Assembly (NCBI GenBank): GCA_026261815.1
Contig: JAMPIT010000350.1
Location: 1,302,001 to 1,366,000, forward strand
From: Monarcha castaneiventris obscurior
Lineage: Eukaryota > Chordata > Aves > Passeriformes > Monarchidae
Direction: 5' to 3'
DNA: 64,000 bases
The notes under the pieces were generated by a model. That model did no database searches. It saw only the letters and a list, made by a program, of their open reading frames with translations, and was not told where the DNA came from. The stretch's first letter is position 1; every line of letters begins with the position of its first letter. Positions 37,567-49,932 of this stretch are shown piece after piece. Position numbers and translations under genes: made by a program.

Positions 37567-38766
37567 CCCGGGGGCGGCTGTGGGCGGCCCGCGGGCGGGT
37601 CGGGGCCGCGGTGGTCGGAGCCTGTCGGCCGGCAGGACTTGGCTGTGGGAGCCTTCCTGGCCCCGGTGGTCCGGCAGGTAAAATGCGCGTCCCCCTGGCA
37701 TCAGCGGCGCCTCACTTGCGCCGAGCAGACGCGGCTCAGCGCCGGGACCCCGCCGCTTTCCGCAGCGGGGGAAGGCAGGGTTGCTTCAGCGCGGAGCCTT
37801 CCCCGCTCCCCTTGACGGCCCTGGCCGATGGAGCCGTGTGGTTTGCACAGACAGACACACGGCCTGTACTGAGCTCCGCGTTGTGCTGGTAACTTTCAGG
37901 GGAAACTTTCGCGATGCCCGGTCTGCACGTCAGGTGCTGTTAGACAGTCGTGCACGTTTTTTCTCTTAAAAAAAAATATTTCACGGAAGTATACTATTGT
38001 AGTTCATGCTTTGTCCGAAATGCATCACTCAGAATGATTTCCTTTTACTATGTCCAAAATGTGTGCTCTGGATGCTAAAATGTGATTGCCTCGGAGCATC
38101 AGGGCACAATTAGAAGGGTATGCTCAAGGACAGATCGTTATTGTTTACGAAAAAATCTTTGTACGGAGTTGCCCAGCTTTATCCTTTTCGTGGAGGCAGT
38201 GAGCTTTTTCCTGTTCTTCCTTCAGATAAGAAGTTACTGTCGATTAGAGCTGGTTTGTTATTTAAGGGCTGGAAGACCTAAATGCTTTGTAGGCCAGAGG
38301 GTTTAGGTGGATGGGGGAGGAGGTCAGTCTATGCTTGCAGTGCCAGGCATCTACTTCTATCTAAGAATTTTTGGAAGTATTCAACAGTTTGTATGCTTTG
38401 ATGTCTTATCTCTTAACAGTGTTTAAACAGGCTGAACTACAAGCAGATAAATACCAACGTTTATTCTTGAGGACAACCTTTATTCTTGAGTCAAGAACAA
38501 AGAATGATTTTTTAATTTTTTTTTTTAATATTGTAGTCTTCATTGTGGAAGATATCTAAGCTACATCTTCTCAGAAAACTCAATTTTTATTAGATAAGCA
38601 TTTTTCTGAATATATTATGTGGTAGTCCTGGTTCCTTAGACCGCACATGCTAAACTTAAATCTTCTCCTAGCGAGGAAAGCATCTATTACTCAGTAGATA
38701 TCCTACTGAAAACATATCTTCTTGTTGTTTTTACGTTTAATTATGTGAGGATTTTAAGCAGGATTG

Positions 38767-38808
38767 CATTATATTTAAAAAGTCCTGTCATTGAGACCAA
38801 TTTCATAT
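38767..38808 (+). repeat. 42 bp dispersed repeat, copy A
   Basis: Starts CATTATATTTAAAAAGTCCT. It aligns without gaps to 39916-39957 with 6 mismatches in 42, five of them transitions. Flanks are unrelated. Confidence 0.6.
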
Positions 38809-39508
38809 ATGCATGGAGCTCTTGCTTCATTAGATGTGAATGTAGGTATCTATAAAAAGTGTTAAATGTGTGAAATAATCACTTTTGAAGGGTGTTGAAT
38901 GAAGGGGTCTCACTCTGCTGCTGTTGTGTTCTCGTGGAGTAGCTTCCATGCAATGCATGGACAGTCCTTCGAGTACACTTTTAATAATTCTCAGGAGGAA
39001 GTCCAAAAGTCTAGGACTTATTCAACTGGTTTGGTTTTGGAGACAGTAAATTGCTGGACTCTGCAAACGTTTAGTAGTTCAATTTGAACTTTTCAGTTTT
39101 CCAGTAAAGTGATTGTTGAAGAAGTTGGTTCTCCATATGTATTGCATGCCATATTCCTGCAGGTAAAGTACATTGCTCAGCATTTTAAAACTACATAAGA
39201 AATGACCATGCAGAGCATAATGCTGCAAGTGGATTGTGAAAGCTATGAGGAACAGAGTGACAGAGCTAAACAGGCACGCTGCAAGTTTTTTAGGCAGTTT
39301 AGATGCTACTTGTGGCTTCTGATTGATGGAAAATATTCCAAAGTGAAACAGAGTTGAAACAAGTATGTCACCTTTATTACAAGTTTTGAAGCCATCTTTT
39401 TTTCAGTTCAGAGTTTGTGGAATCCTGAGAAATGGAGACAAGTTCTCATAGAGGATAACCTTATTTTCTGTTACTATTCCTTTTCATTGTAGCTAATCTT
39501 AACCAGCC

Positions 39509-39532
39509 GTGCTTGTGCTTGTGCTTGTGCTG
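39509..39532. repeat. Hexamer tandem repeat (GTGCTT)3 GTGCTG
   Basis: Four consecutive hexamers on the plus strand in MICU2 intron 1; the last differs by one base. Confidence 0.9.
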
Positions 39533-39891
39533 ACAAACAATATTGAACTGTTTGTTCCTGTTGTAGTAGGCTATGTAGTGGGAATGTTGGCAGCATGGTA
39601 TGTGAAATATTACAGGTTAAGGAAAGTATTTGAAATTAAACAGCCTAATTTTCATTACCTTTGTAACAGAGGAATATGTAGTGGAAATGTTTATACTTGT
39701 CTCATCAACAAGGCCTACTGGTTACTCTTGAGGTTATGCTACAGTGCTTCCCTATTTTCCTTGGTGATGTAGTCTTGACTGTTGAATTGCTGCAAAATAG
39801 ATCGTAATTATTTAAAATATTTGACAGAGTGAAGCTGACAAAGCGACAATGTATCTTCATGCTGTAAAGAATCAATATAATAAGATTTTAT

Positions 39892-39926
39892 TATTACATT
39901 ATGTTTAATGTATTACATTATGTTTA
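39892..39926. repeat. Short direct repeat, 16 bp unit, period 19
   Basis: TATTACATTATGTTTA occurs at 39892-39907 and again at 39911-39926. The second unit runs into copy B of the 42 bp dispersed repeat. Confidence 0.8.
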
Positions 39927-39957
39927 AAAAGTTCTGTCATTAAGACTAATGTCATGT
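39916..39957 (+). repeat. 42 bp dispersed repeat, copy B
   Basis: Starts CATTATGTTTAAAAAGTTCT. Partner of copy A about 1.15 kb upstream in the same orientation, 36 of 42 positions identical. Confidence 0.6.
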
Positions 39958-42127
39958 CTGTGTGTGACTCTGGTGTAAGCATAATTTGAGCCACTGACTA
40001 ATTTTCTTTCTTGTCCTAAGTGAGATGTAACTACCATTAGTAACTTTGTTGCAGAGACAAAGACTTCACTGTAAATACGTCCTGTTTGTTTAGGTTAAGT
40101 AGTTGAAGTTGGTAACTGTGTTTAGATTTTCAGTTTTTCTCACTAAAACTAGTCTCTGTCAAAGTAGTCAGACATTTTTCAGCTTTTCCTTGTTCTAGGC
40201 AATTTCAGACATACAATTTCTTGTGAAGCTGGCAAACAGCATGCCGAAGGTGAAAGTCTATAAACTCAGTATTTACTTTTTTTTTTCCTTCTTCTAAAGC
40301 TTTTGAATTTTCTAAAATCAAAGACTGATACCTTTGGCACCTAGTTTCTTAAATCTGTTTTTAATTCCAGTTCTTTCTTCTTGCTGGAGTGCGTTTAATC
40401 CTGCTTGTATTGGTTAGTGGCACTTCTGGCTTCTGCTCAGATTAAATGAAATCCAGCCTGTGTATGAGTCTTTGCAGAATCAATGGTCTTGCAGGGTCAG
40501 ATAATCTGTTTTCTTTTTGTGAGTTGTATGGATAGTGTCTGTTTTATTTTGTAGTGGCTTATGTTTGGTTATGGTATTTTAATATAATTGTTTATTTGGA
40601 TAATCAATTTTCACTTCAAGGTTTTCTGTAAAACTTCGGGCCAGTTTTTTGTCACCATTTTCACTGCCACTTGTGTGTTCTTACAGCATGCACTAAGTGG
40701 TCAACATTTCAGTAATAAAACTTCCTATATTTAATATAATGCTATCTCAGATGTAATCTTTCATGATTTATGAAGTTATTTTCATTCCCTATCTCCATTT
40801 GCTGAGCTACTGTTTAGAAACATATAACTAATATATGTTGGAATAATGAACATAGTATTTCTGAAACTTTTTTTTTTTTTAATAGATACTAGGTTTTGGT
40901 TCTGTCTGCACTTGTTATTTACTGGGGAAGCTCCACTGACAATACCAAAAGTAGATATAGGTTGCGTTGGGAAAAACTAGATCAATTTTCATTTTTTAAT
41001 AAAATGAGCTAATTGGCTTGTATCTAGAGGAGAAAAAAAGAAGGGAGGGAATAAGGGCTTTTGTTCTAGCAGTGTAACTCAGGATGGGGATTTATGTTGA
41101 ATTCATTAGAAGTGCTTCTTCTATTATCCTAACCAACACAGCCAGGTCAAAAATGTTCACACTGCACTGCACACTGCATTGATACTATACAGGCTACTTT
41201 CCTTCTTTAGTAGTGGAATTCAAATGACACAATTGTGTGTGGTTTGTAACCTCAATCAGACTTGCAGTATTGTCTCTTGTGCTTCAGTTCTCTCAGAGCA
41301 TGCAGTTTGCAATAGGAACGTGGCCCACTCCAACTAAATTAGGAACTTCCCAATGGACTCCAGGTTCGATCTTGGACGTGCGTGAACTGCAGATGATAAG
41401 AAAATTCTGAGAAGCAGCAGGCTGCCAGAGGCAGTATATCCTGCCCCTGCTGAGTTTTTTATGGCCATGTGTAGGTCACTCGCTTCAGAAAGAATATCAT
41501 TTGATTTGCCCTTGAAAAGTTGCTATCCCTGCAGCATGGCACAATTTGTGCCGAGTGTAAGTCGCTCTTTTCCAAATGAGACTGATGAAGCTTTATGTGT
41601 GCAAAGTCTTGTCTGCTGGTAAACATTATTGTGTTTCAGCATTCTCTGTTTAGGGTTGCAGGAGCATTAGCTGGTACTTAAATATTTGATAAAGCTTACC
41701 TGAGGTAAAGAGGAAAACATAACTTACTAAAAGCCTTTTTTGGGGTCTATTCTTGTCAATACTTTCTGTTACATGATTGTAGTCCAGTTGATTCTCTTTC
41801 TCTTACCTTTTCCACTACTGCTGTCTTGCATCAGCAATCTTCTTCAGTTATTCCAGATCAGAGGAGACTCAATTTGTGTCCCGGGGGTCTTAAATACATA
41901 CATTGTATTTGATCATATTGAAAATATTAAGATAGTGCTTATAACAATTAACAAACAGTTTGTGATAATTTTAAAATATTTTTAAGTGTCTGAAATTCTA
42001 ATTTTATTTAAAATGTATTTTTGAAACAATCCTATTTTGTACTGTATTAATTTTTTTTATTTCACTTTAAACTGCATTGAATGTTTCATCATTTTTTGAG
42101 TGTCAATGATTCTTAAGAGAAGCAAAG

Positions 42128-42226
42128 ATGGGAGTGGTGACTCTGTATGTCACACTACCCACACACTGCATGGGAGTGGTGACTCTCACGTCACACACAT
42201 GGGAGTGGCAACTTTGTATGTCACAA
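42128..42226. repeat. Degenerate minisatellite, ATGGGAGTGGTGACTCT units
   Basis: Three units beginning at 42128, 42170 and 42199 (spacings 42 and 29 bp). Units 1 and 2 contain inverted arms GTGAC...GTCAC around a short spacer; unit 3 has GCAAC in place of the left arm. It lies in MICU2 intron 1. No known satellite family is recognised. Confidence 0.7.
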
Positions 42227-45200
42227 TATGAAAACTGTTATTCTGAGCAATTGGGAGTAAAGAACTTGGAGTGATTAAAACTGGGGCTTAGATTTGTTTT
42301 CCAGGTCTGTATGTGTACCCACCACAAAAATGTGTGTACAAAAATATACATTGTTTAAAGAGACCAGAATACTGTAAAAGATTCTCCAAACACCAGTTCG
42401 TTCAGGGGATGCTCCCTTGGTTCTGTCACTTTGGAAAGGCAAAATAATATATAAACAAATCTTAGGGCTGTGGAGAACTCAGTACCACAGCTGATAGGAT
42501 AGTCTAGGGAGAGTGCATATATTAAATATAACTTATCAGGGGTTTAGTAAAAGCCTCTGGACTCCCAGACTTGGAAGCTGATAAAAACAGTTTAAAAAGT
42601 TTTGTAATCCTGCCTGTGTTTTTTGGTGACATTTTGAGATGTGTGCTGTGTCTCCAAAGAGATTGAGTGCTGAAATATAGTTGGTTTAGGCAAGATCCAT
42701 TATTTTGTGCATGGTTTTGTCTCAGGTAAAATTTCCAACCCAGATCAATAGAAAATTTTCAAAATAATGTCTGCTACAATCATGTTACCTGTCTAGTATA
42801 TATTTGCTTTGTTGGTAACTTCTGGCAAAAACATCCAAAACTATTGTAATCAGTTGCATGCAGGTCAAAACAGCATTTTGTTTAAATCATCTGAATTAGT
42901 TTCTAAAGAGCAGTGGAAGGAAGAAGTGCATAGCTCTGGGATTTTAATTGATTTTTTACATATCCTTAGTAACCAGGGTCACTTTGTGACTTAAGTTATG
43001 CTTACACTGCTTCTAGGCCATGCTTTCTCACTCACTATATTTATGTGGTTTTGGGGTTCTTTTTGGAATAGTTAGTGTTACTTAGGAAAGTAAGCTGTGC
43101 ATAATAACTCCATGTAAAGGATTTTTTGGCCAGATGAAAATATGCATGTGATGTTTGAATTCAGTCACCAAATAGAAGAAAAGAGTGCATTTCTTGTACA
43201 TTGATAATGATTCCTACAAAGTTACATGTTAGTGCTTTGAATTGTGAGACACTGATGAATTGTGTTAGAATGGGAATTTTTTGTGAGGGTCTCTTTGCAA
43301 TGTTTTAAAAGCCTGGTTCATGCTGAGGAAAGAACATTGCTATTATGATGAGGTGTCTTGATAAACATAGAATCTGGGATAAAATTGCATAAGGGTTTGT
43401 AATTATGTATAGAATTGCCTGGAAGGAGGAATGTGGTTCTAAAATAGAACCAGAAAGGATACATGCAGTCTAGTCTAAGAAACATACAAGAAGATTCTTG
43501 TGTTTACTCTATCATCAAAAGAAAAAGTTTGTCTATTTTTGATGGAGTAAAAATCCCAGGATAGGTTATTTTTCCCTAAGTAATATTTTAAAGTGTTTAT
43601 CTTCAAGTCTTGATTCTATTTAATTGAGAATGCAGATGCACATAGATGATTACTGGGATTCTCACTAAGTGAAATTAAGCATGTACAACATAAGTCTGCA
43701 TCATAATGTTTTAACATGTTTTTGAAACTTAATGCAAACGTTTGTAATCCACATCAAACAAGCTGCTTAGTGATGGCTTGCAGGCCTCAGAGAAGACTCT
43801 CAGTGGAATTCAGCTTGTGTGAACCTGACCACAGGGTTATATTATTAATACTTAAAATCTGTGTAGTAAAACGATGCCATGTAAAAATAATGAAAGTTAC
43901 CATTGCTGTTGTGGGTTGGAGCATCTTTAAGCAAGGATTGTTTGTTTATTTCTTTGGGTTTTTAAATCTCTGTCCTGCTTTACAGCTTCCTTAAAGGAAG
44001 GGACAACTTCCTCAAAATGTTGTCCTTTTTGTATCTTGCTGCTGGTTATTGTTCTGCTTATGCTGTTCTGAGTGGAGCAGGACACAGCACACAGAGCCAG
44101 GCAGTAGTTCCCTGCACAGCCTTAGATTGCTGTTCTGGTTGTAGCATGGTTGGAAAGGTGTTAGAGGATTCTTACTGCATCTTCAGGTTGTGTCCTTGAA
44201 CCATCGGCAAGATGGTGCCTTTAAATCTTCCTGATGGAGGGCCTGCAAGACTGGCAGCCTTTGGAGGAGGGCTCAGTTGGATTCAAGGTGCTTTGAACCC
44301 CTGGTGTTCCTTTCCAGCAGTGCCCAGCGCTGGAGAGGCTCCTTATGCAGCTGTGGTGAGCTGCAGGCAGTGCTCTTGTTGGCACGTGGTAGCATCCATC
44401 TCTCCGCCAGCTTCATGGTTTATTTTCCACTGTACCTTTGCTGCTATATTTACTATCTCAAAAAATGTTACCAAAATGGGTTGTCATAGATCATGACAGG
44501 GCAGTCATCTCAAATGCATTCAGTACTGCCTGTTGCTGAACAGAAAATGGATAGTCATTTTTTTATTAAATGATTCAGGTACCTATAGTTTATAGCTATG
44601 AAAGAGACAGTTTAACGTAATTTATGCACATGCCTTCTAACTCAAGTGTATCATGTGAATATATTCCTATTATTTTTTTTCTTTACTGTGCATCTAGAAG
44701 TAAACTGAAGTACTACAGTTGGTTTGGTTCTGAGTTTAAATGACTTGTAACATTGTTGCCTCCAAATGCATCGTCAATGAATGAGTTTTGGGTAAAAGTC
44801 TCAAAGTATTCTGAAAGTAGCGTGTGCTCAAAACATGCATTTTTAAACAACATTGCTCCCTTTTTTAAGCATTGATAAATGTGCATCTCCACTGCAATTA
44901 GATTGCTAGCTCAGCCTATCCCAGTCTTTTTTCTTTACCTTAAATATGCTTCAGTATTTCTGAAACTGTTCTTCTTGTGCAGCCAATGAGGGTAACCTTA
45001 GCTACCTCTTGTTTAATTCTGTATTTCACTGTGTTATGGAAATACTGTATGTATCAGGTATCCATCAAGCAGTCTAAATCAATAACTGGGATATTAAATA
45101 TATCACAAACATCATTCTCAGCATTAGTGACATACAGACATTGTCACGTTATATGCCTAAAATAGAATGTGGTATAGGGAGTGTGGAATCTGTGGGACCA

Positions 45201-46473
45201 TGATGTTATAATTAATTATACCCTTACATATTACTTATGTATGTGCATTTGTTTCACAACTTTAAATATATGGTGGTAAGTCACATTTGCTTCAGTATCC
45301 TTTTCAGCTTTTTGAATGTGAAATATTTATATCCTGAAGTTCCTGGCTTTGAAAATATTTACATTTATTCTCTTCTCTGTGTGCATGGAGATTCTTTGTG
45401 CAGGTGTCTTCATTGATACTAAAACAACATGATGTCAAATGTAATCTTAGAGGTCAAGGTTAAAATTTAGCTATCTATCTTTAATCTGATCTGTCACCTT
45501 TTCCTTGAATTCACTCTTGCTATATGACTTCAGTGATTAAATAAAATCTAACTAACATTCTTTCTAGGCACTTTGATACATTTTTGGACAGATTTGGACA
45601 GATGGGGTGAGTTATGCTGCATGGTTTTGTGTTTTTAGCTAATGTAGTAAAAGGTTAGTGCTTGAGAATCTTTGGCTGTTTATGTTAATGGATAGACATA
45701 AACAGATAAAATAGCTTGCCTGAAAACAAAAAATAGATTGATTAGAAAGAATTGCACAAAATAATATTCTGATTTTTAACAAAGAACCTCAAGAAGAAAC
45801 TAACATCTATTTACTGGTGATACAAGACTTTCTCCAGTAAATACAGTAGATAGTTTCAGCATAGATTTACAAAGTTTCTTTTTCATTTTGTTTCTTAGAT
45901 GGAAGCTCTGTTTGCCTTGTTTTTTCCTAGAAACTTTGAGCATATTGATAATTACCTTTTTTCTTTTTGTAAGAAAATATCTGTTCTGTACAAGCAGTAG
46001 TGACTATTCTCCCATTGCTGCTGCTTTGTACTGTTTTCCAAATGCGTTTGCTGGGTTAGTATTACACTTACTCATAGACTTGTGTAACATTGTGGCTGAC
46101 TGAATAGGGTTATTCCTGGCAAGTGGCTCAGCATTTTGGAAATGTAATCTAGCCAGAAAGAACAAATAACTCAGAATCTAGTTTAAATAATCGTCCAAGA
46201 TGGAACTGTGTGACATGCTCGTTCAGAACACGTGTAGTAGGCTATAGCTCCTTGCTGTTACTCAGCAAGCTTTTTATTACACATAGAGCTAAAAGACAAG
46301 AGAAGGGAGTCTTGTCAGCTTTAAACACCAGACATTATTTCAAGTAGTTCGAAAGAGCGTCCTGCAAAGAACCACTCTTCTAGGGCACAAGGCAGCCTCC
46401 CTGCACAGCAGGGATCTCAGCAAGTGGAGCCATTTCTCAGCTACAAGCGATTCCAGCTCTTGTGATTCAGCTC

Positions 46474-46831
46474 TGTGTGAGATCACCCGAGGCAAACTCG
46501 GGGACAGAGAGACAGGAGCCGTGTGTGGCAGTGCCACAGAGGCAGCTTTATTGTCCAGCAGTCCCTGGGAAGGGGAGGCCAGGGCCAGCAGCTCCCTGAT
46601 TCAGGGCAGACCCAGGGCCTTTTTATGGGAAAGGCAGGGGATGGGGTAGAACCAAATTTACCAACTGGATACAAGGCATTACCATACAGAAACAAGGCAT
46701 GCTGGGGGTGGTTCATTTTCTCACCGTAACCTAGAGAGAGAGGTTTTATCTCTGAGTCCTTTTGCCCTCAGGCTTCTTCCCTCCAAGGGAGTGCAGAGGA
46801 CTCCTGAGTCAAAGGCTCACAGCCCTCCACA
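46474..46831 (-). mobile_element. Probable endogenous retrovirus LTR
   Basis: On the minus strand the block opens TGTGGAGGGCTGTGAGCC and closes CTCGGGTGATCTCACA, with TG...CA ends. An AATAAA signal (complement of 46547-46552) is followed by GCTGCCTCTGTGGCACTGCC and a CTGTCTCTCTGTCCCC stretch, a common R-U5 arrangement. About 358 bp with no internal retroviral region beside it, so a solo LTR. I could not find a clean target site duplication, so the ends may be off by some bases. Family not identified. Confidence 0.6.
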
Positions 46832-48371
46832 ATTAGTTCCTCAAGGTTTGTGTCCCTTTCAGGGTAGGAGAAATTTCAAGAATGACTGTCTCGCACTCAT
46901 GTAGTCTATAAAAAGCGCTTATAGCAGATGTAGCTAATAAATATTATCGGTACTGATACCTTCCCTGCTCCTTTGCCAAATCATCAGAGAAACTCCTTCA
47001 TCTGCCTCCAAAAACTGCACAAACTCTATCACAGATGAAAAAGTTACATGAAGTGAAGAAAATTGGTGTTTCCAAATGTTCTTTTCTTAATCTTTCTTTT
47101 TTTTTTAAGTAGGCATTTTCTTTTATAATGCCTTTTATTGGGGATACTGCCATATTACAATAATATATTAACAAATAATGCTGTAATATGAAAACAACAT
47201 ATACCAAGCTGCATGTAAAGGAATGTACATATATATTTGTAATGTAAAGTTATATATATTTGTGAGGATATGTATGCATATGTATAAAATATACTTAAAA
47301 TACAGACTGTGTGAATACAATAATAAAAAATACAAGAATGTGTTAATAGAGAAATTATGGGATTTATTTTGAAAGTTTCTAGTCTAAGTGAGAGATATGC
47401 TCAGAATTTAAAGGACAAAATCTGCCTGAAGTTCTATCATAATCTTCTTCTGGTATAAGAGGCAGAGGTGTGTGTGCTGCCAGATCGGGCTGGGCTTCAA
47501 ACTTGACTGCATGGGCTCGCTGATGTGAGATCTCCCCAAGGAGAATAGCATGAAGTTCTGTCATGTTGTATTGCTCCCCATCATGAAATGGGCTTCTAAA
47601 TTATATTTTATGATCTCACAAATTTGCCAAGATGAACTTTATTTTTCAGGAGAGAAAAGTCTTAATGGTTACGTATTGACCACATTATCTGACAGTCTGC
47701 TTCTCCTTTTATAAAACTTTGAAAATTAGAAGATAACAAACCTTAATAGCATAGCTGACAGAATAATTGGTTTGGAGATATAGTGCAGCTTCTGTACCAG
47801 TCCTCTAGGCTTGTTTTTGAAGCAACTGTGCCCTTTTCTAGTAATCTGGTGTTTCTAATGGCAATGCAAAATCAAAATTATACTTGACGTGGAGACTAAG
47901 AAAGTGCTCCTTACTTTATAGCCTTATATTGTTTAAATGCAAAGAGACAGTGGTCTCGATAGCCTGGGATTGTCACAATGAAATGTTTTCCCTTGCTCAG
48001 TACATTCTAATGACTTTCTCTCGGGTTATAGTTCTTACTTGGAAATGCAGTAAAGCTGATGGATAAAACATCTGGCATCTTTTCTACTGAAAAATAGACT
48101 TGATGGTCTTAGGCATCAGGGAATACAGTAGTATCAATGCTGTGTTTGGGAAAAAGTAAACAAATTTAGGCTTCTGCTGAAGATGCAGATCAGCAAGAAT
48201 AAACATTGTAATCTCCAAAAGATGAAAAACACAATACGCAACATGCATCAGTTTAAAACCAGCATTTCCCAGATCAATTTAGATGATTTTATCTGATGTA
48301 AAGCATTAATATTAAATCTGTACTGTTCAATAAGCAACAAATGAGGAGAATTAATGCTTGACTTATTCACG

Positions 48372-48545
48372 TTACAAAATCAGAGAATAAGCTCAGTTGA
48401 AAGGGACCCTGAAGGATCATCAAATCCAACTCCTGGCCCTGCACAGGACCATCCCAAAGAATCACACTATGTGCCTGAAAGTATTATCCAAACAGTTCTG
48501 GAACTCATTCAGGCTTGGTGCTGTGGTTCTTAGATGTTCTTCATG
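48372..48545 (-). mobile_element. CR1 LINE fragment, diverged
   Basis: The plus strand reads as a diverged CR1 3' region in reverse: AATCAGAGAATAAGCTCAG, GATCATCAAATCCAACTCCT, then a part close to GGCTTGGTGCTGTG. It fades out before the LTR that begins at 48586. Old and non-coding. Confidence 0.8.
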
Positions 48546-48585
48546 AGATCCATCTCCACTTAAGAGAAACTTTTCTACCTTCTGT

Positions 48586-49121
48586 TGTCATGGTTTAACC
48601 ACAGTTGGCAACTATGCATCTCACAGCCCCTCATCCCCCTTCTCCTTGGGGGAGGGAGCCGAAGAGTAAAGAGAAGAAAACTTGGGCATTAAGATACAGA
48701 CTGTAACAGGTACAGCAAAAGCTGCACACGCAAACAAAGCAAAATGGGATTTTTTTCACCACTTCCCATGGGCAGGCAGGTGTTCAGCCATCCGCAGGAG
48801 AGCAGGGCTCTGCTATGCATGATGGTGACTTGGGGAGACAAAGGCCATCACTCCAAACATCCCCTCATCCTCCTTCTGCCTCCAGCTGTATACACTGAGC
48901 ATGAGGCCATATGACACCCCTTGGTCAGCTGGAGTCAGCTGTCTGGGCTATGTCCCCTCCCAACTCCTTGTGCACCCCTAGTCCACTCGCTGGTGGGCTG
49001 GGGTGAGAGGCAGAAAAGGCCCTGGCTTTGTGTGAGCCCTCCTCAGCAGTCAGGAACAGTATCAGCACTGTTTCCAAATCCAAAACACAGAATTAATTGT
49101 TTTCCAGACAAAAACAGCACA
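48586..49121 (-). mobile_element. Solo LTR, ERVL type common in passerines
   Basis: Minus-strand LTR. On the minus strand it begins TGTGCTGTTTTTGTC and ends GGTTAAACCATGACA. The body is collinear with a family I know from zebra finch and other neoavian genomes: ACTGCTGAGCAG-like, GCACAAGGAGTTGGGAGGGG, ACAGCTGACTCC, CACCTGCCTGCCCATGGGAA, GCGTGTGCAGC. The normal TATA segment (near 48887-48895) reads GTATACA here, so the promoter is degraded. About 536 bp, with no gag-pol sequence on either side. Flanking pentamers TCTGT and GTTGT match at only three of five positions, so the target duplication is worn or the ends are slightly misplaced. Confidence 0.88.
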
Positions 49122-49919
49122 GTTGTGTTAACGGTAGAACATCCTGGGAAGTTATTTCTTTGTTTGTGTGCTTTAAAAGTGAGTTTTATTGCTAACCTGC
49201 ACAGATCAGAGAAAATCCTTTTTCAGTGCTTCAGACAAGTGCAAGATTGTTTGCAGACAATAGAAGAAACTTATTCCAGCAGACCAGACCTGTTTTGTCT
49301 TTCTGAAATGTTTGCGTCACTAATGTAATTTAGGGGAATAGTTTTTTTTCAATGGTACAGCTACAGCAGCTACCTGGAAAATGTGGATATGTTTTAGCAA
49401 GTTTGCAGTCAGAAAAATTAAGTCTTTCATGTTCTGTTTCTACCGAAATCCTGTGGCTAGGCCGAGGATGTTTATAAGCACGTAAGAAATAACTGAGTGA
49501 TGGAAAGAGAGCTACTGAAACAATATGCAGATTCCATTGGTGCTCAGTTGAGTGAGCTCTGCAATGTGCAGATGCTTTTCCTGTGCTGTGACTTGTTTTG
49601 TCTGCCACAGTTTTCTTCTAACCCTCCACCAGATTATCTGGCAGAGCATGCTGCTACATTTTCTTTACTTAAGTGAGACTTTTTTAAGCTCTGTGAACTC
49701 TTTTCATTTGAATTGGATGTAGACAGACCGTCCTATATGGAAACTTCTCAACAAAATCTTAAAAGATGTTTGGATTAGTTTATAATAGTGAAACATACTC
49801 TATTTCGTCATACACAGGTAAAATGTGTATTGTAATTTGTCATTCAAGTTAAATCAACTTCTGTATTATATCAGAGCTTGTTTGTTTTTTGGAGTTTGTT
49901 TTTATAGCTTGCTAGTTAT

Positions 49920-49932
49920 TGTGTGTGTGTGT
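49920..49932. repeat. (TG)n microsatellite, short
   Basis: About six GT dinucleotides in MICU2 intron 1; a similar short run lies at 51268-51280. Confidence 0.8.

Larger units (their letters stand above)
37143..37800. promoter_or_regulatory. MICU2: MICU2 CpG island
   Basis: Dense CpG from the CR1 boundary through exon 1 into the first 300 bp of intron 1. A further GC-rich but less CpG-dense block at about 36360-36815 lies on the other side of the CR1, which suggests the LINE inserted into or beside the island. Boundaries are estimated by eye. Confidence 0.7.

Noticed and set aside
36863..37815. Long frames on both strands around MICU2 exon 1
   Set aside because: They fuse CR1 reverse-transcriptase remnants with GC-rich promoter and exon sequence in wrong frames; only 37310-37501 plus strand is supported as coding.
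41362..41378. AGGTTCGATCTT resembling a tRNA B box
   Set aside because: Not a full GGTTCGANTCC match and no A box or acceptor stem at the right spacing.
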